A stretch of 64,000 nt of DNA, taken from the NCBI GenBank assembly GCA_012861695.1, contig JAAOOA010001682.1, positions 1 through 64,000 of the forward strand. Reading direction: 5' to 3'. Shown piece by piece: positions 9,021 through 19,629 of the stretch. Origin of the DNA: Trematomus loennbergii (lineage: Eukaryota; Chordata; Actinopteri; Perciformes; Nototheniidae). The notes beneath the pieces are model-generated. The model did not search any database. It was not told the DNA's origin and saw only the letters and a program-made list of their open reading frames with translations. A program made the translations under genes and the position numbers. Position 1 is the stretch's first letter, and the number at the start of each line of letters is the position of its first letter.

Positions 9021-9654
9021 ATCTCGGCTACGTGCCTGACCCTAAGATGGTGGCCTGCTGTCCTGAACCTAAGATGGTGGTCCAAGCGCATAGCCTGATC
9101 CGTGTTGGAAAGCTAAAAATTAAGCCCACACACTGGAACACGTCGCACATACTTACCTGCTCACGGAGTATAGGGAAGCTTCATAAGGCTCATCCCAAAT
9201 TAATTCAGAGGCCATATCCAGGCTCTGTTTGAAAGGAATATACGGTTGCTTTACGAGGCCCCGCCCTACTATATAAGAGTGACGCCATCTCCCAGGCTCA
9301 CTTTGTTCCGGCTAAATTGTCTTCCTGCACGCTGAGGCCTACTCGCAAAGCTACCATTTTTAAGACGCACACTGCTGGGACGTGATCCCCCCACGCAGGG
9401 CCACCCCCAGAGGAGAATGTATGGATGTAATGGCTGAAACATTCAATGATATCTGGGTTATCTACTGAAGATGTGTGAATTTTTAATGTGGATGTCAGTA
9501 TAAACACTACCGTGATATGGCATCTTAAACATAATTTTTATCCGAAACAGTTTACGAGAGGAACTGGAGTGAGATATGATTACACCTGGACGGAATCTAC
9601 GACGGAGAGTGCACCGATCTGTCTGCCTACGGCAGTCAGATCCAATTTTCCTTA
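9021..9654 (+). repeat. ~767-bp subtelomeric unit 4, ending at a telomeric tract
   Basis: Matches units 1-3 until about 12 nt past its hairpin (9,616-9,642). There it passes directly into CCCTAA repeats instead of the extra ~135 bp found in the other units. That end point matches the PLE hairpin-to-telomere distance (about 16 nt), so it may be a true element 3' end rather than a random truncation. Confidence 0.85.
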
Positions 9655-9680
9655 CCTAACCCTAACCCTAACCCTAACCC
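9655..9680 (+). repeat. Interstitial telomeric tract at the tRNA-array edge
   Basis: About four CCCTAA units. The last CCC is shared with the CCGGGC of a truncated tRNA-Val, so the array begins inside a tRNA gene at a microhomology. Confidence 0.95.
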
Positions 9681-9691
9681 GGGCAAACACT
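9678..9691 (+). pseudogene. tRNA-Val 3' remnant
   Basis: Only the last bases (CCGGGCAAACA, with the acceptor 3' strand damaged) remain. The normal array spacer (CTCTTCTTTGATCC) follows. It marks the left edge of the tRNA array. Confidence 0.75.
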
Positions 9692-10263
9692 CTTCTTTGA
9701 TCCTGATCAACTTCAAAGAACTCAACCAAGAAAAGTTATCGGGAATCTAGATAGAGTAAAAAGCTCTTTCAGAAATATGGCAGTCTTTTCAAGACAATTG
9801 TTTGTTGAGCATGGCTTTTGAATTGTACGGCTTTGGCTCTCCGTGTATTCAAATCGAAGAGGCATGTCGTCCTGTGAACAACTGAAGGTTGTTAATAGCA
9901 GTTATGCTCAGGGTACTTCAATTCTGCAACCAAGGACTTTCTTTTCGTTCCTGCTCATAGTTTGTCCGGTCAAATGGAAAATATAAAGGGATTTCTTTCC
10001 TTGCTTGATTTTGTCTGTCAAAGTGCAATCGTTGAGCGCATTGCAGTGGTCATTGATTGTAATTCTCCTTCAATGATTTGAATCATGCTCTTGGTAGCTT
10101 TGTCATGGATATTATAATGATAACCATACGAAATTTCAGTTGCCATGGTTCAGGTACGCGCTTATCCGAAAGTGTTTTCCAAGGGCCTCTTGGTGGCATC
10201 CTCGTTCATGAGTTGATTGATGCTTGCCTCCTTTGGAATAAAGGCTGGCTGTTATTGAAAATT

Positions 10264-10335
10264 CTCCCCGTCGGGGAATCGAACCCCGGTCTTCTGCGTG
10301 ACAAGCAGAGATACTGTCCACTATACTAACGAGGA
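10264..10335 (-). tRNA. tRNA-Asp(GTC)
   Basis: 72 nt, read on the minus strand from TCCTCGTTAGTATAGTGG to CCCCGACGGGGAG. Anticodon GTC in the loop TTGTCAC on a TCTGC/GCAGA stem. The B box GGTTCGATTCC is intact. A TTTT Pol III terminator lies 4 nt past the 3' end (GGGGAGAATTTTC). Confidence 0.95.
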
Positions 10336-10587
10336 ATGTTCTAGTAGCAATCCTAGCACGTCAACCCTATGTGGTGCTCTTCGAGGGGTTACAGGTCATA
10401 TCCAGGATAGCATTTGGGTTCAGTATACAGTTGCTGTCACGAAAGTCAATGACGCTGCAGCTGTGACTGGATCCAGTGTAAAATCTCTCAGAGTCTCAGA
10501 AATCAACATGTGGTCCGTCATTTTGAAGGTTTACAATTAAATATCAATGCTGCATCTACGCGCAAACGTGTACTTGGCTTTCCAGCA

Positions 10588-10660
10588 GTTTCTGTAGTGT
10601 AGTGGTCATCACGTTCGCCTAACACGCGAAAGGTCCCCGGCTCAAAACCGGGCAGAAACA
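10588..10660 (+). tRNA. tRNA-Val(AAC)
   Basis: 73 nt with discriminator A. Acceptor GTTTCTG/CAGAAAC is fully paired, and the anticodon loop CTAACAC sits on a TTCGC/GCGAA stem. The T loop reads CTCAAAA instead of TTCGAAA, so universally conserved T54 is C and the B box is GGCTCAAAACC. No T4 run follows within 30 nt. Every Val copy in the window shares these two features. Confidence 0.85.
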
Positions 10661-11245
10661 CTCTTCTTTGATCCTGATCAACTTCAAAGAACTCAACCAA
10701 GAAGAGTTATCGGGAATCTAGATAGAGTAAAAAGCACTTTCAGTAATATGGCAGTGAATTTTGAGTCTTTTCAAGACATTGTTTGTTGAGCATGGCTTTT
10801 GAATTGTACGGCTTTGGCTCTCCGTGTATTCAAATCGAAGAGGCATGTCGTCCTGTGAACAACTGAAGGTTGTTAATAGCAGTTATGCTCAGGGTACTTC
10901 AATTCTGCAACCAAGGACTTTCTTTTCGTTCCTGCTCATAGTTTGTCCGGTCAAAATGGAAAATATAAAGGGATTTCTTTCCTTGCTTGATTTTGTCTGT
11001 CAAAAGTGCAATCGTTGAGCGCATTGCAGTGGTCATTGATTGTAATTCTCCTTCAATGATTTGAAGCATGCTCTTGGTAGCTTTGTCATGGATATATAAT
11101 GATGACCATACGAAATTTCAGTTGCCATGGTTCAGGTACGCGCTTATCCGAAAGTGTTTCCAAGGGCCTCTTGGTGGCATCCTCGTTCATGAGTTGATTG
11201 ATGCTTGCCTCCTTTGGTGAATAAGGCTGGCTGTTATTGAAAATT

Positions 11246-11317
11246 CTCCCCGTCGGGGAATCGAACCCCGGTCTTCTGCGTGACAAGCAGAGATACTGTC
11301 CACTATACTAACGAGGA
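11246..11317 (-). tRNA. tRNA-Asp(GTC)
   Basis: 72 nt, identical in sequence to the copy at 10,264. Intact GTC anticodon arm, B box and proximal T4 terminator. Confidence 0.95.
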
Positions 11318-11568
11318 ACTTTCTAGTAGCAATCCTAGCACGTCACCCTACGTGGCGCTCTTCGAGGGGTTACAGGTCATATCCAGGATAGCATTTGGGT
11401 TCAGTATACAGTTGCTGTCACGAAAGTCAATGACGCTGCAGCTGTGACTGGATCCAGTGTAAAATCTCTCAGAGTCTCAGAAATCAACATGTGGTCCGTC
11501 GTTTTGAAGGTTTACAATTAAATATCAATGCTGCATCTACGCGCAAACGTGTACTTAGCTTTCCAGCA

Positions 11569-11641
11569 GTTTCTGTAGTGTAGTGGTCATCACGTTCGCC
11601 TAACAGGCGAATGGTCCCCGGCTCAAAACCGGGCAGAAACA
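11569..11641 (+). tRNA. tRNA-Val(AAC), variant anticodon loop
   Basis: 73 nt. Differs from the first copy in the anticodon loop (CTAACAG) and at position 44 (T). Stems are kept. Confidence 0.8.
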
Positions 11642-12224
11642 CTCTTCTTTGATCCTGATCAACTTCAAAGAACTCAACCAAGAAGAGTTATCGGGAATCT
11701 AGATAGAGTAAAAGCACTTTCAGTAATATGGCAGTTGAATGAGTCTTTTCAAGACAATTTTTTGTTGAGCATGGCTTTTGAATTGTACGGCTTTGGCTCT
11801 CTGTGTATTCAAATCGAAGAGGCATGTCGTCCTGTGAACAACTGAAGGTTGTTAATAGCAGTTATGATCAGGGTACTTCAATTCTGCAACCAAGGACTTT
11901 CTTTTCGTTCCTGCTCATAGTTTGTCCGGTCAAAATGGAAATATAAAGGGATTTCTTTCCTTGCTTGATATTGTCTGTCAAAAGTGCAATCGTTGAGCGC
12001 ATTGCAGTGGTCATTGATTGTAATTCTCCTTCAATGATTTGAAGCATGCTCTTGGTAGCTTGTCATGGATATTATAATGATGACCATACGAAATTTCAGT
12101 TGCCATGGTTCAGGTACGCGCTTATCCGAAAGTGTTTCCAAGGGCCTCTTGGTGGCATCCTCGTTCATGAGTTGATTGATGCTTGCCTCCTTTGGTGAAT
12201 AAAGGCTGGCTGTTATTGAAAATT

Positions 12225-12293
12225 CTCCCCGTCGGGGAATCGAACCCCGGTCTCTGCGTGACAAGCAGATACTGTCCACTATACTAACGAGGA
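12225..12293 (-). pseudogene. tRNA-Asp(GTC) with 3-nt loss
   Basis: 69 nt. One base is missing on the 3' side and two on the 5' side of the anticodon stem (plus strand TCTCTGCG and AGCAGATAC). The helix spacing is altered, so it is probably non-functional or a sequencing error. Confidence 0.7.
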
Positions 12294-12540
12294 ACTTTCT
12301 AGTAGCAATCCTAGCACGTCACCCTACGTGGCGCTCTTCGAGGGGTTACAGGTCATATCCAGGATAGCATTTGGGTTCAGTATACAGTTGCTGTCACGAA
12401 AGTCATGACGCTGCAGCTGTGACTGGATCCAGTGTAAAATCTCTCAGAGTCTCAGAAATCAACATGTGGTCCGTCGTTTTGAGGTTTACATTAATATCAA
12501 TGCTGCATCTACGCGCAAACGTGTACTTAGCTTTCCAGCA

Positions 12541-12611
12541 GTTTCTGTAGTGTAGTGGTCATCACGTCGCCTAACAGGCGAATGGTCCCGGCTCAAAACC
12601 GGGCAGAAACA
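12541..12611 (+). pseudogene. tRNA-Val(AAC), 71 nt, degenerate
   Basis: Lost one T in the anticodon stem (CACGTCGCC) and one C in the T stem (GGTCCCGG). Same CTAACAG loop as the copy at 11,569, so the two are sister units. Confidence 0.7.
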
Positions 12612-13199
12612 CTCTTCTTTGATCCTGATCAACTTCAAAGAACTCAACCAAGAAGAGTTATCGGGAATCTAGATAGAGTTAAAAGCACTTTCAGTAATAT
12701 GGCAGTTGAATGTTGAGTCTTTTCAAGACAATTGTTTGTTGAGCATGGCTTTTGAATTGTACGGCTTTGGCTCTCCGTGTATTCAAATCGAAGAGGCATG
12801 TCGTCCTGTGAACAACTGAAGGTTGTTAATAGCAGTTATGCTCAGGGTACTTCAATTCTGCAACCAAGGACTTTCTTTTCGTTCCTGCTCATAGTTTGTC
12901 CGGTCAAAATGGAAAATATAAGGGATTTTCTTCCTTGCTTGATTTTGTCTGTCAAAAGTGCAATCGTTGAGCGCATTGCAGTGGTCATTGATTGTAATTC
13001 TCCTTCAATGATTTGAAGCATGCTCTTGGTAGCTTTGTCATGGATATTATAATGATGACCATACGAAATTTCAGTTGCCATGGTTCAGGTACGCGCTTAT
13101 CCGAAAGTGTTTCCAAGGGCCTCTTGGTGGCATCCTCGTTCATGAGTTGATTGATGCTTGCCTCCTTTGGTGAATAAAGGCTGGCTGTTATTGAAAATT

Positions 13200-13271
13200 C
13201 TCCCCGTCGGGGAATCGAACCCCGGTCTTCTGCGTGACAAGCAGAGATACTGTCCACTATACTAACGAGGA
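13200..13271 (-). tRNA. tRNA-Asp(GTC)
   Basis: 72 nt with full cloverleaf and a proximal T4 terminator on the minus strand. Confidence 0.95.
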
Positions 13272-13522
13272 ATGTTCTAGTAGCAATCCTAGCACGTCAA
13301 CCCTACGTGGCGCTCTTCGAGGGGTTACAGGTCATATCCAGGATAGCATTTGGGTTCAGTATACAGTTGCTGTCACGAAAGTCAATGACGCTGCAGCTGT
13401 GACTGGATCCAGTGTAAAATCTCTCAGAGTCTCAGAAATCAACAGGTGGTCCGTCGTTTTGAAGGTTTACAATTAAATATCAATGTTGCATCTACGCGCA
13501 AACGTGTACTTAGCTTTCAGCA

Positions 13523-13595
13523 GTTTCTGTAGTGTAGTGGTCATCACGTTCGCCTAACACGCGAAAGGTCCCCGGCTCAAAACCGGGCAGAAACA
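13523..13595 (+). tRNA. tRNA-Val(AAC)
   Basis: 73 nt, same sequence as the copy at 10,588, including the C54 T loop. Confidence 0.85.
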
Positions 13596-14177
13596 CTCTT
13601 CTTTGATCCTGATCAACTTCAAAGAACTCAACCAAGAAGAGTTATCGGGAATCTAGATAGAGTAAAAAGCACTTTCAGTAATATGGCAGTTGAATGTTGA
13701 GTCTTTTCAAGACAATTGTTTGTTGAGCATGGCTTTTGAATTGTACGGCTTTGGCTCTCCGTGTATTCAAATCGAAGAGGCATGTCGTCCTGTGAACAAC
13801 TGAAGGTTGTTAATAGCAGTTATGCTCAGGGTACTTCAATTCTGCAACCAAGGACTTTCTTTTCGTTCCTGCTCATAGTTTGTCCGGTCAAAATGGAAAA
13901 TATAAAGGGATTTCTTTCCTTGCTTGCTGTCAAAAGTGCAATCGTTGAGCGCATTGCAGTGGTCATTGATTGTAATTCTCCTTCAATGATTTGAAGCATG
14001 CTCTTGGTAGCTTTGTCATGGATATTATAATGATGACCATACGAAATTTCAGTTGCCATGGTTCAGGTACGCGCTTATCCGAAAGTGTTTCCAAGGGCCT
14101 CTTGGTGGCATCCTCGTTCATGAGTTGATTGATGCTTGCCTCCTTTGGTGAATAAAGGCTGGCTGTTATTGAAAATT

Positions 14178-14249
14178 CTCCCCGTCGGGGAATCGAACCC
14201 CGGTCTTCTGCGTGACAAGCAGAGATACTGTCCACTATACTAACGAGGA
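14178..14249 (-). tRNA. tRNA-Asp(GTC)
   Basis: 72 nt, intact. It lies about 250 bp left of the interrupted tRNA-Val. Confidence 0.95.
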
Positions 14250-14501
14250 ATGTTCTAGTAGCAATCCTAGCACGTCAACCCTACGTGGCGCTCTTCGAGG
14301 GGTTACAGGTCATATCCAGGATAGCATTTGGGTTCAGTATACAGTTGCTGTCACGAAAGTCAATGACGCTGCAGCTGTGACTGGATCCAGTGTAAAATCT
14401 CTCAGAGTCTCAGAAATCAACAGGTGGTCCGTCGTTTTGAAGGTTTACAATTAAATATCAATGTTGCATCTACGCGCAAACGTGTACTTAGCTTTCCAGC
14501 A

Positions 14502-14543
14502 GTTTCTGTAGTGTAGTGGTCATCACGTTCGCCTAACACACGA
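14502..14543 (+). pseudogene. tRNA-Val 5' half, interrupted
   Basis: Acceptor 5' strand, D arm and anticodon loop (CTAACAC) are present. The gene is then broken inside the 3' anticodon stem by the 3.5-kb segment. The matching 3' half is at 18,059-18,094. Confidence 0.85.
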
Positions 14544-14599
14544 AGGTAAGCCGTGTATACCCATAGAAGACTTTCTATTGGCCAGAAGCCTTTTCAAAA

Positions 14600-14632
14600 G
14601 AACGACGGTTCGAATCCCACCTGACCCAAACA
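14600..14632 (+). pseudogene. tRNA-like T-arm fossil
   Basis: GGTTCGAATCCCACCTGACC contains a perfect Pol III B box (GGTTCGAATCC), and its 3' end resembles tRNA-Leu or tRNA-Ser. The opposite T-stem strand does not pair well and no 5' half is recognisable. Confidence 0.35.
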
Positions 14633-15673
14633 AAATCCCCACATTCAGTTTCAAAATGTTGCTCATTATACACAAACACTACATTTATCTTTTCAATCGT
14701 TTAAAGTTAAAGTTGAAACTGATATTTGGAGTTAGAAATGAATTGTTCTTTCCTTGCTGCTTCTATAATAGTTATTTTAACCTTAATATATAGCAATCAT
14801 AACAATAATACACAAATAATGATATCTTAATATTAATAATAATGTTTTATATAATTATTTTGTATTTTTACTTATAATTAATATTTTTAAATATGTTTAT
14901 TGTACAGATGTTTACATTGAGCATATGAGTGTGCTTCATTCTTCTTTCTATCACTATTACTTCCTCTATCAAGTAAAGACAGTCACAGTGATGCATTCAA
15001 GATCATTTATTCAAAAACAGCTGAAACATCAAATATAGGAAATAATACAAATAGAACTACAAATATATAAAAAACACTGAAAACACAATACAGAGAGAAC
15101 AATCAGATCCTGAAAAAAGGATTGAACTATATTATATTCTTTGTATTTTTGGACTATATGATATGTTGTATTGCACCTTAATATATATTATAATATTATA
15201 ATTTAGCAGAAGATAGTGTATTGTTATTATAGATGTATTTGATCTCACCACCATCCATTATCTGAAATGTTTTTCACCTCATGTTCTTGTATGGTTTCTA
15301 TTCTGCATTCTATTCTCATTTTAGTGATTTATACCCTCTTACTTGCTCTTTTTTTTAAATGTATTCTAGTGCAATAATTATATTTATTCTAGTATAGTAT
15401 ATATTCTAGTGCAGGCCCCAGCACCGACAAGGTTGGAGTGGAGGACCTATAGAAATCCCTGAAATGATTATTATTCTTTATTATGAATAGAGTTTTTTGA
15501 GGGCATTAACCAAAACTGTTTTGTTATCGGCAGGATTGTCAGGACTGGTGAAAAGGCTGATAGTTTAGGGGTCTCGCTTTTCTTGCAGGCAAAACGTCTT
15601 AGTTTGTATGTTAAGTTAGTATGCAACTTAGTAGACCCAGGAAGTGGCGTGCCTGTGTGTATGTGAGGGTAGG

Positions 15674-15831
15674 TTAGGGCTTCCTTTTGTCTGCAATCCA
15701 TCTGTCCCTTTCAGCATCATAGAAGTCCGACTGCTGGAACTCCGCCATGTCATCTCCTTCTCCATGCCCTGTGCATTATATAAGGAGAAGACTCTGGAGG
15801 CAGTAGATATACTTCCCTGGGCAAGTCAGAG
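15674..15831 (-). pseudogene. Terminal exon-like block (left arm), frameshifted
   Basis: Counterpart of 28,272-28,431. The acceptor CTTACAG precedes it. It lacks one G present in the right arm (near 15,742), which breaks the frame before the EFQQSDFYDAERDRWIADKR region. The left-arm gene copy is therefore disrupted unless this is an assembly error. Confidence 0.5.
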
Positions 15832-16807
15832 CTGTAAGACACAGCAAAACACCACAGTTACATCAGATACAATTGAATAAAGCTCTATATAAATGACTGC
15901 TATAATGCAGTGTCACAGATATCCATACCTTCATCGAGGACAGTGTCTCCCTGCGCTTCCACAGGGGCCATATTATGTAGTGATGAATCTGGGATGATGA
16001 GATACAAACAGGCAAGTGATGTATACACATTATACATCGAAATTAAGAAGCAGTTGTGAAAAATGAAAACAGAGACGATGATATCATTACTTAACTTTAC
16101 CTAAATGGCGAGCAGCTGAGGAGGGACCGGCAGCGGGGCCTTCACTGTGGCTGAAGGATGAAAGGCAAACATGAGGGTATATATACATAATATGTATGAA
16201 AAAGATTCAAGATGGATCCAAGTGAGGAGTATAAAAACCCAATAACCTTTCAGAGGAGCAGGTCCATCGGGTCTGGACACAGTGGCAGTGGCAGTTGGAT
16301 AAGTCCTGTGGGCTGTAGAAACAATCCTGTGTCATGTTCCTCAAGTGTTAAGTTGTTTCAAGCTTCACAATCTGTCTTTACCTGTTGTCTCTTTAACAGA
16401 ATGAAAATACCCTGTTGCATTCACTTGTGAATCCCAATATTTGAAATAGAAAAACATAATGTCTATATGTGTTTGGAAACAGGTAAAGCAGAGAAACAGC
16501 ATACATATATAGCAAGCACATCTTTCATTCAAAGGTGTGGCATGATATCTTAGAGGGTAAGAAGCTAGGTTTCCTAAGCCAATATTTAAAATGCCAAATC
16601 CTTGTATGACAGTCTAAAAAAAGCATGCAAAAAAGGAAAAACACTTACCATCATTGCTGACATGTTAATCCCTTCAGTTAGTTGGAGAACAGAATAACAC
16701 AAGCATCAGAACAGACCAGAACACGGCCAAGTTATCACTCCACACTGCTGGAGAGAAACCTGTTGGTGTAGACACAGCCGGGGCTCTGGAGACTGCTGCT
16801 GGTGGCC

Positions 16808-17158
16808 CTATAAAGCACAGGTGATGGAGTACAGTTTCCCCTTATACTTTCCGAACTGTAGCACGTACTCCCCCATCACCTCGAGTCGGTCAGATACATC
16901 CCCTCCCCTCTGAAGGACCTCAGTGAGAGCATTTGTCCTCACATGCTCATGCTTCTGAGCAGCAGACTTGTCCTGAAGGGAAGGATTTTTTGTATTCTCA
17001 TACCCTCCTCTGAAGGGTCCTGTCTCAGGTGGCCAGATGGACCCTTCCTGAAAGACACTCTCATCTTTCCTGGGAAGAATATGGTTTTCTTCATTATCTC
17101 CTGCACACAGCAAAACACAATGCAAAGTATATATATTAAGAAGTGCAAAAATCATCAT
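16808..17158 (-). pseudogene. Exon-like ORF ending in an FGKYKGK motif (left arm)
   Basis: An open frame whose likely exonic part starts after the acceptor TGTGTGCAG at DNEENHILPRKDE and runs, acidic and proline/glycine-rich, to VMGEYVLQFGKYKGK. It then stops shortly after (LYSITCAL). FGKYKGK-type motifs occur near the C-terminus of ExoX-like and some fish transposon-associated proteins. That link is a recollection of motif style, not a search result. The predicted N-terminal hydrophobic stretch is probably intron sequence. The amino-acid sequence is identical to the right-arm copy. Confidence 0.5.
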
Positions 17159-18058
17159 ACTGTTATATTAGCAGAGTTATTCATTTCATTCATTCACGTT
17201 AACCAGGATTTGTATAGGTAACACATTTATATTACATGATCAGACAGGCAGACAAACAAACAAACAGAGGGGCAGGTGGGCAGGAAGATTTGTTATGTAT
17301 TGCCCTGTCAATGTGAGTGAACTCACTTTATTTCATGTTTACATTAATTGGGATTTGTAATGACTAGGTAACAACTTCTCTATTACACGAACAGACAGAC
17401 TGAAAAGCAGATGGGTAACATCTTTAGCCATAAAATAATAACAAAAGCATAATAGAAGATAGCAAAAAAAAGTTTTAAGACTGAATACTGTAGTATTTAC
17501 CCGATTAAGAACTGCAGCAATGAAGAGTCAAATAATGCAGTATTTTGGATCAGTGTTAACAAGATACACCTGTAAAACACATTTGACAGCTCTTTTGCCA
17601 TGTGTAATGAGTAATAAATCAGTTGCTGTTAACGCTGACATTTACTGTAAATACATGACGTTAGTGTAACGTTAGCTAACAAAAGTTACAGTACCTTAGA
17701 CACACAGAGTTAAAGACAAACAAACAAACAACTAACAACTATTGCAAAAACAGTGTAACAATATGATAAGTGTTAATTCAGTCATAGAAAAATAAGCCCC
17801 ACTTACGTTTGATAAGTTTGACGTGAAGTCGAATTGTGTCGCTAATGTCGTCTCTATCTGTAAGATGCTGCTGCTGTTGCTCCGTCTCTCACTCTCTGTC
17901 ACTGGAAACGGGGTCTCCTTACTTCTACCAAAAGGGCGCAACAGCGCCCCCAATTGCTCGCTTGTGGCCAGAAATATATTGCAGTCACAGTGTAAGAACT
18001 ACCATAGAGAATGAATGGTAAAGTTAAGAGAGTTAGACCTTACTATACGCGCTCCCCG

Positions 18059-18094
18059 CGCGAAAGGTCCCCGGCTCAAAACCGGGCAGAAACA
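18059..18094 (+). pseudogene. tRNA-Val 3' half, interrupted
   Basis: Begins CGAAAGGTCC in the 3' anticodon stem and ends CAGAAACA. The C54 T loop is present. It pairs with the 5' half at 14,502-14,543. Confidence 0.85.
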
Positions 18095-18533
18095 CTCTTC
18101 TTTGATCCTGATCAACTTCAAAGAACTCAACCAAGAAGAGTTATCGGGAATCGAGATAGAGTAAAAAGCACTTTCAGAAATATGGCAGTTGAATGTTGAG
18201 TCTTTTCAAGACAATTGTTTGTTGAGCATGGTTTTGAATTGTACGGCTTTGGCTCTCCGTGTATTCAAATCGAAGAGGCATGTCGTCCTGTGAACAACTG
18301 AAGGTTGTTAATAGCAGTTATGCTCAGGGTACTTCAATTCTGCAACCAAGGACTTTCTTTCGCACGAAATTTCAGTTGCCATGGTTCAGGTACGCGCTTA
18401 TCCGAAAGTTTTTCCAAGGGCCTCTTGGTGGCATCCTCGTTCATGGATGTTATAATGTGGTCGGTCGTATTGAAGGTTTACAATTAAATATCAATGTTGC
18501 ATCTACGCGCAAACGTGTACTTAGCTTTCAGCA

Positions 18534-18605
18534 GTTTCTGTACTGTAGTGGTCATCGCGTTCGCCTCACACGCGAAAGGTCCCCGGCTCAAAACCGGGCA
18601 GAAAC
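18534..18605 (+). tRNA. tRNA-Val(CAC)
   Basis: Anticodon loop CTCACAC. The 3' end is shortened (GAAACTC instead of GAAACAC), so the discriminator is altered. D-arm changes are TACTGTAG and ATCGCG. Confidence 0.7.
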
Positions 18606-19043
18606 TCTTCTTTGATCCTGATCAACTTCAAAGAACTCAACCAAGAAGAGTTATCGGGAATCTAGATAGAGTAAAAAGCACTTTCAGAATATGGCAGTTG
18701 AATGTTGAGTCTTTTCAAGACAATTGTTTGTTGAGCATGGCTTTTGAATTGTACGGCTTTGGCTCTCCGTGTATTCAAATCGAAGAGGCATGTCGTCCTG
18801 TGAACAACTGAAGTTTGTTAATAGCAGTTATGCTCAGGGTACTTCAATTCTGCAACCAAGGACTTTCTTTCATACGAAATTTCAGTTGCCATGGTTCAGG
18901 TACGCGCTTATCCGAAAGTGTTTCCAAGGCCTCTTGGTGGCATCCTCGTTCATGGATGTTATAATGTGGTCGGTCGTATTGAAGGTTTACAATTAAATAT
19001 CAATGTTGCATCTACGCGCAAACGTGTACTTAGCTTTCCAGCA

Positions 19044-19115
19044 GTTTCTGTAGTGTAGTGGTCATCACGTTGGCCTCACACGCGAAAGGTCCCTGGCTCA
19101 AAACCGGCAGAAACA
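19044..19115 (+). pseudogene. tRNA-Val(CAC), damaged stems
   Basis: 72 nt. The anticodon stem TTGGC/GCGAA has a G-G clash, and the T stem is CCTGG/CCGG with one G missing. Confidence 0.65.
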
Positions 19116-19556
19116 CTCTTCTTTGATCCTGATCAACTTCAAAGAACTCAACCAAGAAGAGTTATCGGGAATCTAGATAGAGTAAAAAGCACTTTCAGAA
19201 ATATGGCAGTTGAATGTTGAGTCTTTTCAAGACAATTGTTTGTTGAGCATGGCTTTTGAATTGTACGGCTTTGGCTCTCCGTGTATTCAAATCGAAGAGG
19301 CATGTCGTCCTGTGAACAACTGAAGGTTGTTAATAGCAGTTATGCTCAGGGTACTTCAATTCTGCAACCAAGGACTTTCTTTCGTACGAAATTTCAGTTG
19401 CCATGGTTCAGGTACGCGCTTATCCGAAAGTGTTTCCAAGGGCCTCTTGGTGGCATCCTCGTTCATGGATGTTATAATGTGGTCGGTCGTATTGAAGGTT
19501 TACAATTAAATATCAATGTTGCATCTACGCGCAAACGTGTACTTAGCTTTCCAGCA

Positions 19557-19629
19557 GTTTCTGTAGTGTAGTGGTCATCACGTTCGCCTCACACGCGAAA
19601 GGTCCCCGGCTCAAAACCGGGCAGAAACA
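19557..19629 (+). tRNA. tRNA-Val(CAC)
   Basis: 73 nt. The best-preserved CAC copy, with all stems paired and the shared C54 T loop. Confidence 0.83.

Larger units (their letters stand above)
9678..14543. repeat. tRNA-Asp/tRNA-Val tandem array, left outer block
   Basis: Five ~980-bp units (tRNA-Val starts at 10,588, 11,569, 12,541, 13,523 and 14,502). Each unit has tRNA-Asp on the minus strand about 250 bp before tRNA-Val on the plus strand. The rest is spacer. Spacer open frames of 60-90 codons appear on both strands in most units because the units are copies, and none resembles a protein family. Confidence 0.93.
14544..18058 (-). other. 3.5-kb exon-bearing segment inside tRNA-Val (left arm)
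   Basis: Starts GTAAGCCGTGTATACCC and ends TACGCGCTCCCCGCG. The tRNA bases CGAA are present on both sides, so a short target duplication is possible. Read on the minus strand it looks like a spliced transcription unit: a CAG-repeat-rich 5' exon with donor GTAAGT (plus-strand ACTTAC at 17,811-17,816), internal exon-like blocks bounded by AG and GT, and a distal AATAAA near 14,999. The same segment lies in reverse orientation at 26,032-29,568. It may be a captured host gene or a transposon, and I cannot decide which. No clear terminal inverted repeats are seen. Confidence 0.7.

Noticed and set aside
10078..14454. Recurring 60-90-codon frames in the tRNA-array spacers (for example starting MATEISYGHHYN or MDSISACHAEDRG).
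   Set aside because: Several run through the tRNA genes themselves or overlap on opposite strands. Indels between units break them freely. They recur only because units are copied.
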